Below, piece by piece: positions 1 to 7,215 of a DNA stretch of 64,000 nucleotides; the stretch's first letter is position 1, and every line of letters begins with the position of its first letter. The position numbers were made by a program, and so were the translations under genes. The notes beneath the pieces are model-generated. The model worked only from the letters and a program-made list of their open reading frames with translations, was not told the origin of the DNA and ran no database searches. Source of the DNA: Clostridia bacterium (lineage in GTDB: Bacteria; Bacillota; Clostridia; Oscillospirales; Acutalibacteraceae); NCBI GenBank assembly GCA_017397845.1, contig JAFQHU010000020.1:1-64000 (forward strand), written 5' to 3'.

Positions 1-199
1 GAACTTTACTGTTAATTGCACAATTGTTGTTTTAATACCTTTAAGCTGAAAAAATTTGTGTTTTTCGGCTTTATTGTTATGCTCTTTTTATTACATAAAA
101 ATTTTTTAAAATGACTTGACAAACAGTAACAGGTTTGTCGAGTTAATTATATCACACATACTATCAATTTGCAATGCTAACGGTTTCGTCAGTGCGTTT
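1..199. other. AT-rich non-coding stretch at window edge
   Basis: No credible gene is visible on either strand. The sequence is very AT-rich with many T runs. A TTGACA hexamer at 116-121 has no good -10 partner at the usual distance, so I do not call a promoter. This may be the upstream or downstream flank of a gene outside the window. Confidence 0.5.
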
Positions 200-373
200 G
201 CCCGAAGGGCGACTTCATTGTGCCGTAGGCACACTTCATTGCGATAGCACTTCATTTGCCGAAGGCAACTTCATTCGTTTATGTCCGCAAAATGAAGTAC
301 GGCTTAACAGCCGTAATGAAGTCAGCGTCATAAATGCCGCTGAATGAAGTTATGTCCTGCGGACATAAATGAA
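200..373. repeat. Array of short hairpins separated by ACTTCATT / AATGAAGT octamers
   Basis: The octamer ACTTCATT occurs at 212, 233, 249 and 268. Its reverse complement AATGAAGT follows at 291, 315 and 343, with a partial copy at 368. Between copies lie different small inverted repeats: GCCC-GAA-GGGC (200-210), GTGCC-GTA-GGCAC (220-232), TGCC-GAA-GGCA (257-267), ACGGC/GCCGT (299-314), CAGCG/CGCTG (323-342) and TATGTCC-TGC-GGACATA (351-367). The octamer is constant and the hairpins vary but keep their pairing. The orientation flips near 280, so the whole array is a large imperfect palindrome. No gene overlaps it convincingly. I do not recognise a named repeat family; the regular design suggests a dispersed structured element. 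Confidence 0.75.
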
Positions 374-400
374 AAATCCAAGTCTTACGACTTGGATTTT
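372..400 (-). terminator. Terminator downstream of tRNA-Arg
   Basis: ATCCAAGTC pairs with GACTTGGAT across a 4-nt loop, with A and T runs on either side, so the hairpin could act in both directions. On the minus strand it starts right after the tRNA CCA end. Confidence 0.8.
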
Positions 401-477
401 TGGCCCGCACGAAGGGATTCGAACCCCCGTTCTTCAGAATCGGAATCTGCTGCGTTATCCGGCTGCGCCACGTGCGG
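401..477 (-). tRNA. tRNA-Arg (anticodon CCG)
   Basis: On the minus strand the acceptor stem CCGCACG (477-471) pairs with CGTGCGG, followed by discriminator G and an encoded CCA. The D arm holds the GG pair, and the anticodon loop TTCCGAT gives anticodon CCG, which reads the arginine codon CGG. The T arm has a TTCGAAT loop with two G-U pairs in its stem, and the variable region is 5 nt. The outermost anticodon-stem pair is a G-A mismatch. The gene follows the ireB operon in the same direction with only a short gap and no obvious promoter of its own. Confidence 0.93.
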
Positions 478-492
478 TTATTCTTTTTTCAT

Positions 493-523
493 CAAAAAGG
501 CTGTTGCCATCATGACAACAGCT
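493..523 (-). terminator. Hairpin after the 97-aa gene, possible terminator
   Basis: GCTGTTG (500-506) pairs with CAACAGC (516-522). Read on the minus strand it is followed by CTTTTTG, a weak U-rich tail. It lies between the ireB operon and tRNA-Arg, so it may be leaky. Confidence 0.55.
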
Positions 524-534
524 CTTTCTCTCTT

Positions 535-828
535 TTATTCGGCGAGTGCTCTTTCGAGCCATATTCTGCCGATATCCATAGCGGCGTAAAGACCTTTTTT
601 CTCTGTTTTTTGTGCAATTCTGTCGTGAGGTCTTACGTCCGGGTCTGTGTTGATGAGCTGAACGGAAACTTTGTCCGCCACCGCTAAACCGTCAACATCC
701 TTTGTGCTTAAAATTTGAAACATGACAACAAATTTGTCACTCATGTTACCGTAATAAAGAGTGTTGCCCTTTCTTACGAGGGGTTTATCTTTATATGTGA
801 GAAATTCGTTTTTCTTTTTAGCTGCCAT
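535..828 (-). CDS. Small conserved-looking hypothetical protein, 97 aa
   Basis: I do not recognise this family by name. The protein is soluble, with a basic start (MAAKKKNEF), a central beta-rich part containing YYGNMSDKFVVMFQ, and an acidic to mixed C-terminus ending in DIGRIWLERALAE. There is no signal peptide or membrane segment. A strong GGAGG ribosome site lies just before the ATG. It is the second gene after ireB, with a 17-nt gap, so the two are probably co-transcribed. The linkage might mean a role alongside IreB/PrkC-type signalling, but that is inference from position only. Confidence 0.75.
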   Translation of the reverse strand: MAAKKKNEFLTYKDKPLVRKGNTLYYGNMSDKFVVMFQILSTKDVDGLAVADKVSVQLINTDPDVRPHDRIAQKTEKKGLYAAMDIGRIWLERALAE

Positions 829-845
829 TTTTTACCTCCTGAAAA

Positions 846-1091
846 TCAGCCTTTGAGATAATTTTTCAAAAGCTCCTGTAAAAGTTCGTCCCTGTCAATT
901 CTTCTGATAAGACTGCGGGCGTTATTGTGCGTGGTGATATAGGTCGGATCCTCAGAAAGAATGTAGCCGACAAGCTGATTGATGGGATTGTAGCCTTTTT
1001 CTACGAGGGCAGAATAGACTGTGGTCATTACTTCCTTCATTTCCTGAGGAGTACCCACCGTAAGTTTAAATTGTATTGTTTTGTCGCTCAT
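846..1091 (-). CDS. ireB: IreB family regulatory phosphoprotein (UPF0297/YrzL)
   Basis: The 81-residue protein matches IreB closely in what I remember of the family: a short N-terminal beta part, then TTVYSALVEKGYNPINQLVG, a SEDPTYI segment and RSLIRRIDRDELLQELLKNYL. IreB is a small cytosolic dimer, phosphorylated by the PASTA kinase IreK/PrkC and linked to cell-wall stress and cephalosporin tolerance in enterococci. An upstream in-frame TTG exists at 1106, but GGAGG sits about 8 nt before the ATG at 1091, so I use that. In many Firmicutes the neighbours are alaS and ruvX; here a small hypothetical gene follows and those partners are not in view. Confidence 0.93.
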   Translation of the reverse strand: MSDKTIQFKLTVGTPQEMKEVMTTVYSALVEKGYNPINQLVGYILSEDPTYITTHNNARSLIRRIDRDELLQELLKNYLKG

Positions 1092-1129
1092 CTCTGAACC
1101 CTCCAAATCAATTTTATATTATGCGAACT

Positions 1130-1158
1130 ATTATATAACATTTTTGATAATAAAACAA
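1130..1158 (-). promoter_or_regulatory. Promoter of ireB operon
   Basis: On the minus strand TTGTTT (1158-1153) and TATAAT (1135-1130) are separated by exactly 17 nt, about 40 nt upstream of the ireB start. Confidence 0.65.
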
Positions 1159-1227
1159 TGGTATTTTCAAATTTTTATGAAGTTTTTTTCCTTACTTTTC
1201 ACCATTTAACAGCAAAATTCGTCAATA

Positions 1228-2127
1228 TTACTCTTCTTTTGCCTCTGCCTGCACTTTTTCACGGCAAAGCAAACCTGAAAAATTATCTTTGAGAGCACCC
1301 GTGGGACAAACGGAAATACATTCACGGCAACGGATGCATTCGGTACTGTCAGGATTTTTACAGGGATTTACGTTCATTTTGCATATCTTTTCACATTTAT
1401 TACATCCGACACACTTTTCCTTATCGAGCTTAATTCTGAAAACCGACACCTTATTAAAAAAAGAATACACGGCTCCCAGAGGACAGATATATTTACAGAA
1501 GGGGCGGTAAATTATTACAGATAAAAATACCGTTACGGCTAAAATGAGTATTTTCCACGTATAAAGAAAGCCGACCGTTTCTCTTAAAGCACCGTTAAAA
1601 AGCACCAACGGTATCCCGCCCTCAAGAGTTCCGGCGGGACAGATGAATTTGCAGAACCACGGCTCACCAAGACCTGTCACATCCACGACGACCATAGGAA
1701 GAAGTATCACAAAAACAGCAAGTATAACATATTTAAGCTTCCTTAAAAGCTTATCACCCTTAAAGGTACGCAGCTTTTTCGGAAAGGGTATTTTATTAAG
1801 CAGATCCTGTATGAGCCCGAAGGGGCAAAGCCAACCGCATACATATCTGCCCATAACCGCACCGACAAAAATCAGAAATCCGCTGACATAAAGACTTATC
1901 TTGCTCCCGCGTGAGGCAACAGAGGACTGCAAAGCACCGACAGGACAGGCACCGAGAGCACCGGGACAAGAATAACAGTTAAGTCCGGGAAGACAGATAC
2001 TTTTCAGCTTTCCCCGATATATTTTTCCCTGAAAAAAACCCGTCATATAGCTGTTTGTTACAAAAGCCCATATACCCTGAAAAGCAAGCCGGAGATCAAG
2101 CTTTTTGTTTTTTCTTTTCTTATCCAA
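1228..2127 (-). CDS. Membrane-bound 4Fe-4S polyferredoxin (NapH/NosR-like)
   Basis: A 299-residue integral membrane iron-sulfur protein. Four hydrophobic stretches alternate with cysteine motifs: CPGALGACPVGAL, CGWLCPFGLIQDLL, CKFICPAG and CKYICPLGAVY. A C-terminal di-cluster ferredoxin domain follows, with CVGCNKCEKICKMNVNPC and CIRCRECISVCPTGAL. This layout belongs to the NapH/NosR/CcoG-like membrane electron-transfer proteins. The physiological electron partner cannot be told from sequence. The start is a TTG at 2127 that overlaps the end of the CXXC peptide gene by 8 nt, implying translational coupling. The next in-frame ATG would remove the N-terminal part. Confidence 0.85.
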   Translation of the reverse strand: MDKKRKNKKLDLRLAFQGIWAFVTNSYMTGFFQGKIYRGKLKSICLPGLNCYSCPGALGACPVGALQSSVASRGSKISLYVSGFLIFVGAVMGRYVCGWLCPFGLIQDLLNKIPFPKKLRTFKGDKLLRKLKYVILAVFVILLPMVVVDVTGLGEPWFCKFICPAGTLEGGIPLVLFNGALRETVGFLYTWKILILAVTVFLSVIIYRPFCKYICPLGAVYSFFNKVSVFRIKLDKEKCVGCNKCEKICKMNVNPCKNPDSTECIRCRECISVCPTGALKDNFSGLLCREKVQAEAKEE

Positions 2128-2266
2128 TTCCTATACACTCCAAACAAATTCTTACAGCCTTTTCGAAAACCTCTCTGTGCTCATCGCCCGCTATACCGAA
2201 AGCCATCATAATGATACCCACGAGAGCAATTCCCGCACCCAAAAATGCTTTTTTATCCTTTTTCAT
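2120..2266 (-). CDS. CD1871A-type CXXC small membrane peptide, 48 aa
   Basis: This short reading frame codes for a basic start (MKKDKKAFLG), one hydrophobic segment (about residues 9-26), and a C-terminus RICLECIGIG* with a CxxC pair. That is the pattern of the CD1871A family of CXXC-motif proteins, which in clostridia sit next to membrane 4Fe-4S proteins just as here. A GGTGAT ribosome site precedes the ATG. The stop lies inside the start of the polyferredoxin gene, so both are surely co-expressed. A role as a small subunit, redox partner or metal carrier for the polyferredoxin is likely by association but unproven. Confidence 0.85.
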   Translation of the reverse strand: MKKDKKAFLGAGIALVGIIMMAFGIAGDEHREVFEKAVRICLECIGIG

Positions 2267-2418
2267 TTTAATCACCGAATACATGATAACACAGATTTGT
2301 TAAAAATAACATAATTTTTAAAGAAAAAATTATTGTTTATATTTCTTTTTCGTAAAATTGAGTAAGGTCCGCCGGTCTATAATGACTATGGAAATCAAAG
2401 AAAGGAAGCGGAAAAGCT

Positions 2419-3150
2419 TTGACAAACAGGCTGACGAAAGAAAAAATCAAAACTCTTAAGCGTGCCGCATATGTGGCATTCCCCCACTCGCTGCCCATTC
2501 TTGCCGGATACGGCTTTTTGGGTCTCACCTACGGAATTTGCATGAGCGTAAACGGTCTCCATCCCCTTTACACCTTTTTTATGTGCCTTTTTCTTTACGG
2601 TGGCTCCACACAGATAGTCGGAGTCAGTTTGCTTACAGCAGCCTTTGACCCCGTCAATGCTTTCATCATTACTTTCATTCTCTGTGCAAGACACATCTTT
2701 TACGGCATATCTATGCTCGAAAATTACAGAGGTATGGGGCTCAAAAAAATATACATGATTTTCGGTATGGTCGATGAAACCTTTTCCATCAACTATTCCG
2801 CTCAGCCTCCCGCCGATGTGGACAGAGGATGGTTTATGTTTTTCGTAACCCTTTTCAATCAAATTTATTGGATAATCGGCTCCACTGCGGGTGCTCTTTT
2901 CGGTGCGATGATAAAATTCAGCACAGAGGGTATAGAATTCGTTATGACATCAATGTTCGTGGTTATCTTTATAGAGCAGTGGAAAAAAGATAAAAACCAC
3001 ATCAGTGCCTTTATCGGTTTGGGTGTATCTCTAATATGCTTACTGATTTTCGGTGCTGACAACTTTATTATCCCCTCTATGGCGGGAATTTTCGCTGTTC
3101 TTACTTTTTCAAAAAAGCAATTGGAAATAAAGGCGGGTGACGTAAAATGA
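2419..3150 (+). CDS. azlC: AzlC family branched-chain amino acid exporter, large subunit
   Basis: A 243-residue hydrophobic protein with the AzlC hallmarks: FPHSLPILAGYGFLGLTYG near residue 20, a segment GGSTQIVGVSLL near 75, LCARHIFYGISML near 95 and DETFS near 118. AzlC with its small partner AzlD exports branched-chain amino acids and analogues. The start is a TTG with AAGGAAG about 10 nt upstream; the two nearby ATG codons (2382, 2388) are out of frame. The final codons overlap azlD by 4 nt (ATGA), typical of this pair. It diverges from the polyferredoxin pair across about 150 bp of AT-rich sequence. Confidence 0.92.
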   Translation: MTNRLTKEKIKTLKRAAYVAFPHSLPILAGYGFLGLTYGICMSVNGLHPLYTFFMCLFLYGGSTQIVGVSLLTAAFDPVNAFIITFILCARHIFYGISMLENYRGMGLKKIYMIFGMVDETFSINYSAQPPADVDRGWFMFFVTLFNQIYWIIGSTAGALFGAMIKFSTEGIEFVMTSMFVVIFIEQWKKDKNHISAFIGLGVSLICLLIFGADNFIIPSMAGIFAVLTFSKKQLEIKAGDVK

Positions 3151-3473
3151 CCACAAATCAGAAAATAATCACCATAGCCGTTATGGTGCTCGCTACGGTG
3201 ATAATGCGCTATCTCCCCTTTATTCTTTTCCCCGACAATAAGCCTACGCCACCTTTTATTCATTATATGGGAAAGGTTTTGCCGCCCGCTGTTTTCGGAT
3301 TTCTGATTATTTATGCGCTGAAAAACGTCAATATAACCGAGGGCAGTCACGGAATCCCGGAGCTTATAGCCATCGCAATAACTGCGGCAGCACATTTATG
3401 GAAAAATCAAATGCTCATTTCCATAGCCGCGGGAACCGTAAGCTATATGCTGATGGTACAGTTTATTTTTTAA
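3147..3473 (+). CDS. azlD: AzlD family branched-chain amino acid transporter, small subunit
   Basis: A 108-residue protein with four hydrophobic segments and the AzlD-type motif MRYLPFILFP near residue 20, followed by FIHYMGKVLPPAVFGFLIIYAL. It is the obligate small partner of AzlC in branched-chain amino acid export. The start ATG overlaps the azlC stop as ATGA, so the two are translationally coupled. A small anchored metal-site protein follows after 9 nt. Confidence 0.92.
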   Translation: MTTNQKIITIAVMVLATVIMRYLPFILFPDNKPTPPFIHYMGKVLPPAVFGFLIIYALKNVNITEGSHGIPELIAIAITAAAHLWKNQMLISIAAGTVSYMLMVQFIF

Positions 3474-3482
3474 GGTGACAGA

Positions 3483-3791
3483 ATGAAAAGATTAATCAAA
3501 TCAGAAAAGTTTATTTATATAGTAATAGCTGCCGTTTTTATCTGCGCATTTCTCACAGTATTTCTTAAAACCGAGCATAAGCTTGATGCGCTCCGTGAAT
3601 CGACTCCCGTGATTATTCACGATGTAACCCTAAAAGAAGTTAAAGAAGAAAAAAGAACTGTTTATGTGACACCGTCGGGAAAAAAATACCATCTGGACGG
3701 ATGCGACTATCTCAGCGGAAATAAAATGGAAATTTCGGAAAAAGATGCAATAAATTCAGGCTTCGAAGCATGCGCATACTGTCAGCCGTAA
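3483..3791 (+). CDS. Membrane-anchored protein with Ada-like metal-binding domain
   Basis: The 102-residue protein has one N-terminal membrane segment (about residues 10-28). A short linker leads to a C-terminal module VYVTPSGKKYHLDGCDYL ... SGFEACAYCQP. The pattern GxxYHxxxCxxL with a later CxxC matches the small Ada-like zinc-binding domain found on exported proteins and competence nucleases of Firmicutes. There is no nuclease or alkyltransferase domain here, so it is a stand-alone anchored module of unknown role. The likely topology puts the cysteine module outside the membrane. It is the third gene of the azlCD operon and is followed by a terminator. Confidence 0.75.
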   Translation: MKRLIKSEKFIYIVIAAVFICAFLTVFLKTEHKLDALRESTPVIIHDVTLKEVKEEKRTVYVTPSGKKYHLDGCDYLSGNKMEISEKDAINSGFEACAYCQP

Positions 3792-3807
3792 GAACAACAA
3801 AATAAAA

Positions 3808-3853
3808 AACAGGGAATCGACTCAGTAAAAAAGTCATTCCCTGTTATTGTTTT
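3808..3853 (+). terminator. Terminator after azlCD operon
   Basis: AACAGGGAAT (3808-3817) pairs with ATTCCCTGTT (3836-3845) and a TATTGTTTT tail follows. Confidence 0.8.
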
Positions 3854-3903
3854 ACCGTTTAGCTTGCCCGAAAATGTGCCATACTTTCTGTGAGGTGATG
3901 TAT

Positions 3904-4581
3904 GTGGTAAATATGCTCATAAGAGGTATTATAATCTATATAACGGTCATTTTTGCCGTGAGGCTTATGGGAAAAAGACAGATAGGCGAGCTCCAGCCGG
4001 CGGAGTTGGTGGTTACCATTCTTCTTTCTCAGGTGGCATCGATGCCTTTCGAAAGTTTGGAGGTTCCTCTTTTAAGCATACTTTCCATTATCTTTCTGCT
4101 CATTTCCCTGGAAATTTTATGCTCAGTAATCGGCATGAAAACGAAAGCTTTCCGCAATCTGATCCAGGGTAATCCCATCCTCATAATAAGAGACGGAAAA
4201 ATAGTACAGAGTGAGCTCAAAAATATTCGTTACAGTGTCGAGGATTTGCTCGAAGCTCTCAGACTAAAGGATGTTTTCGACATAAGTCAGGTGCAATACG
4301 CTTATATCGAAACAAACGGCTCCATAAGTGTTTTGCTGAAAAACAGGTTCCGTCCCGTAACAGTCGATGACACGGATATAAAGACTGCACCCTGCGAGCT
4401 TCCCTGTCTCGTCATAAGCGACGGAAAAATCGTCAGAAGTCAGCTCGATCTTTGTGCCATGACAGACAAAAGGCTTTCGGATATAATGAAAAAGGAGCAA
4501 ACAAAAATCGAGGATATTATGCTTATGACCGCAGAGAGAGGCGGAAAATATTACATCGTCAGAAAGGAAAAAAGCATATGA
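3904..4581 (+). CDS. DUF421 (YetF-like) membrane protein
   Basis: About 226 residues. Three N-terminal membrane segments include the family signature RLMGKRQIGELQPAELVVTILLS. A cytosolic DUF421 domain follows (NPILIIRDGKIVQSELKNIRYSVEDLLEALRLKDVFDISQVQYAYIETNGS). YetF-like proteins are linked to spore or envelope properties, but the biochemical role is unknown. For the start, GAGGTG (3892-3897) is too close to the ATG at 3898 and well placed for the GTG at 3904; an ATG at 3913 is the other option. Its stop overlaps the DUF4363 gene by 4 nt. Confidence 0.88.
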   Translation: MVNMLIRGIIIYITVIFAVRLMGKRQIGELQPAELVVTILLSQVASMPFESLEVPLLSILSIIFLLISLEILCSVIGMKTKAFRNLIQGNPILIIRDGKIVQSELKNIRYSVEDLLEALRLKDVFDISQVQYAYIETNGSISVLLKNRFRPVTVDDTDIKTAPCELPCLVISDGKIVRSQLDLCAMTDKRLSDIMKKEQTKIEDIMLMTAERGGKYYIVRKEKSI

Positions 4582-4958
4582 AAAGGATAATTTCTGCCTT
4601 TGTACTGTTGTTTTTATGTATAGGGATATGCGTTTACGGCAGCACGGTCACGGAAAAGAAAACGTATATGCTTATGAGTCTTCTTAACGAGGCGGAATAT
4701 GCAATCAATACAGACGACAAGGTGACAGCGCTCAGCTGTATCGGTAAACTCGAAACAGAATGGAACAAAGCCGAAAAATTTTTCAGCTCAATTTCCGAAA
4801 CGGCACTCATAGATGAGCTCGATTTATCACTCGGAAGTATAGAAAAATACATCCGATCAGACATGAACGAAGAAGCAGCGGTGGTTATAGAAGAATGCCG
4901 TACGGGTTTGGAAACTATACTCAGACGTCAAAAGATTTCGGTGGATAATATACTGTAA
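4578..4958 (+). CDS. DUF4363-type exported protein
   Basis: 126 residues with an N-terminal hydrophobic helix (about residues 3-22), then an all-helical acidic domain rich in heptad-like leucines: LLNEAEYAINTDD, IGKLETEWNKAEKFFSSI and ELDLSLGSIEKYIRSDMNEE. This fits DUF4363, a small helical family usually encoded directly after DUF421, as here. The gene starts at an ATG overlapping the DUF421 stop (ATGA), so the pair is coupled and probably forms a membrane-associated complex. No catalytic motif is visible. Confidence 0.85.
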   Translation: MKRIISAFVLLFLCIGICVYGSTVTEKKTYMLMSLLNEAEYAINTDDKVTALSCIGKLETEWNKAEKFFSSISETALIDELDLSLGSIEKYIRSDMNEEAAVVIEECRTGLETILRRQKISVDNIL

Positions 4959-4969
4959 GGCTGAGATAA

Positions 4970-5007
4970 AAAATTCTCTTACACCTCCCCTGCTGCAAGA
5001 GAATTTT
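4970..5007 (+). terminator. Hairpin after the DUF421/DUF4363 pair
   Basis: AAAATTCTCTT (4970-4980) pairs with AAGAGAATTTT (4997-5007) around a 16-nt loop. The T tail is short, so its strength is uncertain. Confidence 0.5.
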
Positions 5008-5085
5008 ACGTTAATATGACGGTTGACCGAAAAGGCAAAGGGTGATATAATAAGCCTAACATTCACTGACTGTGAGGACGTTTTT

Positions 5086-5970
5086 ATGAAAAAGCTGTTA
5101 AATCCCCGTTTTATGTTTATTATATCTATGGCGATTTTCGGCACCATTGGTATTTTTGTCAGAAATATCCCCGTATCTTCCGGTGAGCTTGCGCTGTACC
5201 GTGCGGTTATGGCGGCTCTTTTGCTTGGTGCTTTTCTGCTTGTGACAGGGCAGAAAATACCCTTCGGGAAAATAAAAAAAGAAATTCCCCTGCTTTTAGC
5301 ATCGGGTGTGGCTATGGGTATTAACTGGATTTTACTTTTCGAGGCATACAAATATACCTCTGTTTCCGTGGCAACACTGAGTTATTATTTTGCTCCCGTT
5401 ATCGTTACTGCCGTTTGTCCTTTTCTTTTTAAAGAAAAGCTCACGGGTAAGCAGATTTTATGCTTCGTTATGTCTACGTTAGGGCTTGTACTCATTACAG
5501 GTATAGGTACATCGGGAAGCGGCAAGGACATAGTGGGCATTCTTTTCGGTTTGGGTGCCGCCTGCTTTTATGCTACGGTTATACTGCTCAATAAATTCAT
5601 CAAAAATGTGGAAGGGATACACCGTACATTTATGCAGTTTATTTCTGCCATAATTGTTCTGCTGCCCTATGTTCTTTTTACGGGCGGATTTACTCTCGGC
5701 TCTCTCGACGGTAAGGGATGGATAAATCTGCTTATAATCGGTCTCATTCACACAGGTGTTACATACTGTATGTATTTCTCCTCTCTCAAGGAATTACCCG
5801 GACAAAAGGCGGCTATTTTAAGCTACATAGACCCGCTGGTGGCGGTGCTCATTTCCGTCACGGTGCTGAATGAGGCTATGACGGTGATGCAGATAATAGG
5901 CGGTGTGCTGATTTTAGGATTTACTTTGCTTAATGAGATTACGCCGAAGGAAACAAGTAAAAATAAATAA
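5086..5970 (+). CDS. EamA/DMT family transporter
   Basis: 294 residues with ten hydrophobic segments in two repeats of five, the EamA drug/metabolite transporter fold. Recognisable pieces are the first-helix GTIGIFVRNIPVSSGELALYRAV, the end of the first repeat EAYKYTSVSVATLSYYFAPVIV, and in the second repeat YFSSLKELPGQKAAILSYIDPLVAVLISV. Such proteins move amino acids or other metabolites across the membrane; the substrate is not predictable. GAGG lies 8 nt before the ATG at 5086, so an upstream in-frame start at 5023 is less likely. Confidence 0.9.
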   Translation: MKKLLNPRFMFIISMAIFGTIGIFVRNIPVSSGELALYRAVMAALLLGAFLLVTGQKIPFGKIKKEIPLLLASGVAMGINWILLFEAYKYTSVSVATLSYYFAPVIVTAVCPFLFKEKLTGKQILCFVMSTLGLVLITGIGTSGSGKDIVGILFGLGAACFYATVILLNKFIKNVEGIHRTFMQFISAIIVLLPYVLFTGGFTLGSLDGKGWINLLIIGLIHTGVTYCMYFSSLKELPGQKAAILSYIDPLVAVLISVTVLNEAMTVMQIIGGVLILGFTLLNEITPKETSKNK

Positions 5971-5977
5971 ACAAAAG

Positions 5978-6014
5978 ACCATTGTAGAGTTCATCCGAAC
6001 AATACAATGGTTTT
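5978..6014. terminator. Bidirectional terminator, CCATTGTA family
   Basis: ACCATTGTA (5978-5986) pairs with TACAATGGT (6003-6011). Inside is a second stem GTTC-ATCC-GAAC. T runs follow on the plus side, and it sits between converging genes. It shares its outer stem with the hairpins at 13791 and 34381. Confidence 0.8.
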
Positions 6015-6018
6015 CTTA

Positions 6019-7134
6019 TTACTTAAAATACATATAAAGCTGACACTTAATCATACCGTTATAAAGCTTTCTTCTCTTGTCAGCCTTTCTGCCGAAAAAG
6101 ATTTCGAAATCCTCTGAGGGACTGATGATGCTGTAGGACCAGCCCTTTTGCTGACGGAAGCATTTACCCATGGATTTATATAAATCCTCTGCCTGCTTAA
6201 GGTCTAAAAGTCTTTCGCCGTAGGGCGGGTTACAGATAAGAGTGCCTCTTTCGGTTTTCGGTGTGAAATTCTTTACGTCGCACCTTTCGAAGGTAATGAA
6301 CTTGTCCACACCTGCTCTTTTTGCGTTTGCACGGGCAAGCTCAAGGGACTTTTCATCAATATCAGAGCCGTAAGCCACAAACTGACTTTCCGTGAGAGCC
6401 AAACTTTTCGCTCTTTCTCTTTCCTCAGTCCAGATATTTTCGGGAAGATTTGACCATCTTTCTGCCGTGAAATGGCGACCGATACCGGGAGCCATATTAT
6501 TGGCAAGAAGTGCACCCTCGATAAGGATGGTACCCGAACCGCACATGGGGTCATAAAGGGTATGATAAGGACGAAGCCTCGACAGACAGCAGAGAGAAGC
6601 GGCCAAGGTTTCCTTTATGGGTGCGCCGTTTGATTCGAGACGGTAGCCTCTTTTGTGAAGACCGTAGCCCGATGTGTCGATAAGAAGGCTTACCTGATCT
6701 TTCATAATAGAGAACTGAATCTGATAAAGAGGGCCCGTTTCTTCAAACCAGGAGATATTGTATTTGCTCTTGAGTCTTTCAACCACAGCCTTTTTGATAA
6801 TGGACTGACAGTCACTGACACTGAAAAGAGTGGAATTAAGAGAATAACCCTTTACGGGGAAGGTGTCATATGCACCTATCCATTCTTCCCAAGGGAGTGC
6901 CTTGGTGCCCTGAAAAAGCTCTTCGAAGCTTTTTGCCTGAAATGTGCCGACTAAAATCTGTATTCTTTCGGCGTAGCGTGAGCAGATATTTGCTCTGGCT
7001 AAAAGATATTCGTCACCCGAAAAAAGCACCCTGCCGTTTTCGGAAATGACATTTTCAGCACCCAACTCCTTCATCTCATCGGCAATAAGCTTTTCAAGAC
7101 CGAGAAGACAGGGAATAACAAAATTTATTTTCAT
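6019..7134 (-). CDS. THUMP-domain class I SAM-dependent RNA methyltransferase (RlmL/YpsC-like)
   Basis: 371 residues. The N-terminal half is a ferredoxin-like plus THUMP RNA-binding domain (to about residue 150). The C-terminal half is a Rossmann methyltransferase with DPMCGSGTILIEGALLANNMAPG (SAM motif I), a YGSDIDEKSLELARANAKRAGV segment and the catalytic NPPYGERL motif. This is the RlmL-N/YpsC group that makes N2-methylguanosine in 23S rRNA or tRNA. The start at 7134 has an upstream GTAGGT and gives the family N-terminus MKINFVIPCLLGLEKL. It faces the EamA gene across a shared terminator. Confidence 0.9.
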   Translation of the reverse strand: MKINFVIPCLLGLEKLIADEMKELGAENVISENGRVLFSGDEYLLARANICSRYAERIQILVGTFQAKSFEELFQGTKALPWEEWIGAYDTFPVKGYSLNSTLFSVSDCQSIIKKAVVERLKSKYNISWFEETGPLYQIQFSIMKDQVSLLIDTSGYGLHKRGYRLESNGAPIKETLAASLCCLSRLRPYHTLYDPMCGSGTILIEGALLANNMAPGIGRHFTAERWSNLPENIWTEERERAKSLALTESQFVAYGSDIDEKSLELARANAKRAGVDKFITFERCDVKNFTPKTERGTLICNPPYGERLLDLKQAEDLYKSMGKCFRQQKGWSYSIISPSEDFEIFFGRKADKRRKLYNGMIKCQLYMYFK

Positions 7135-7162
7135 AAATAACCTACTTTCATAAGAAGAATAA

Positions 7163-7190
7163 CACCCTGCCGACACAAGTCAGCAGGGTG
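7163..7190 (-). terminator. Terminator after hpf
   Basis: CACCCTGC (7163-7170) pairs with GCAGGGTG (7183-7190). On the minus strand a TTATTCTTCTT tail follows. Confidence 0.8.
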
Positions 7191-7215
7191 ATTATATCAC
7201 ATCTTTTCAGATAAA

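Noticed and set aside
116..121. TTGACA as promoter for a gene to the right
   Set aside because: No -10 box at a usable distance and no gene follows on that strand.
200..373. CRISPR array
   Set aside because: The repeat is only 8 nt, spacers are self-complementary and the orientation flips. No cas genes are nearby.
344..687. Two overlapping plus-strand reading frames across the repeat array and tRNA
   Set aside because: They run through the tRNA gene and the terminator and lack a ribosome site.
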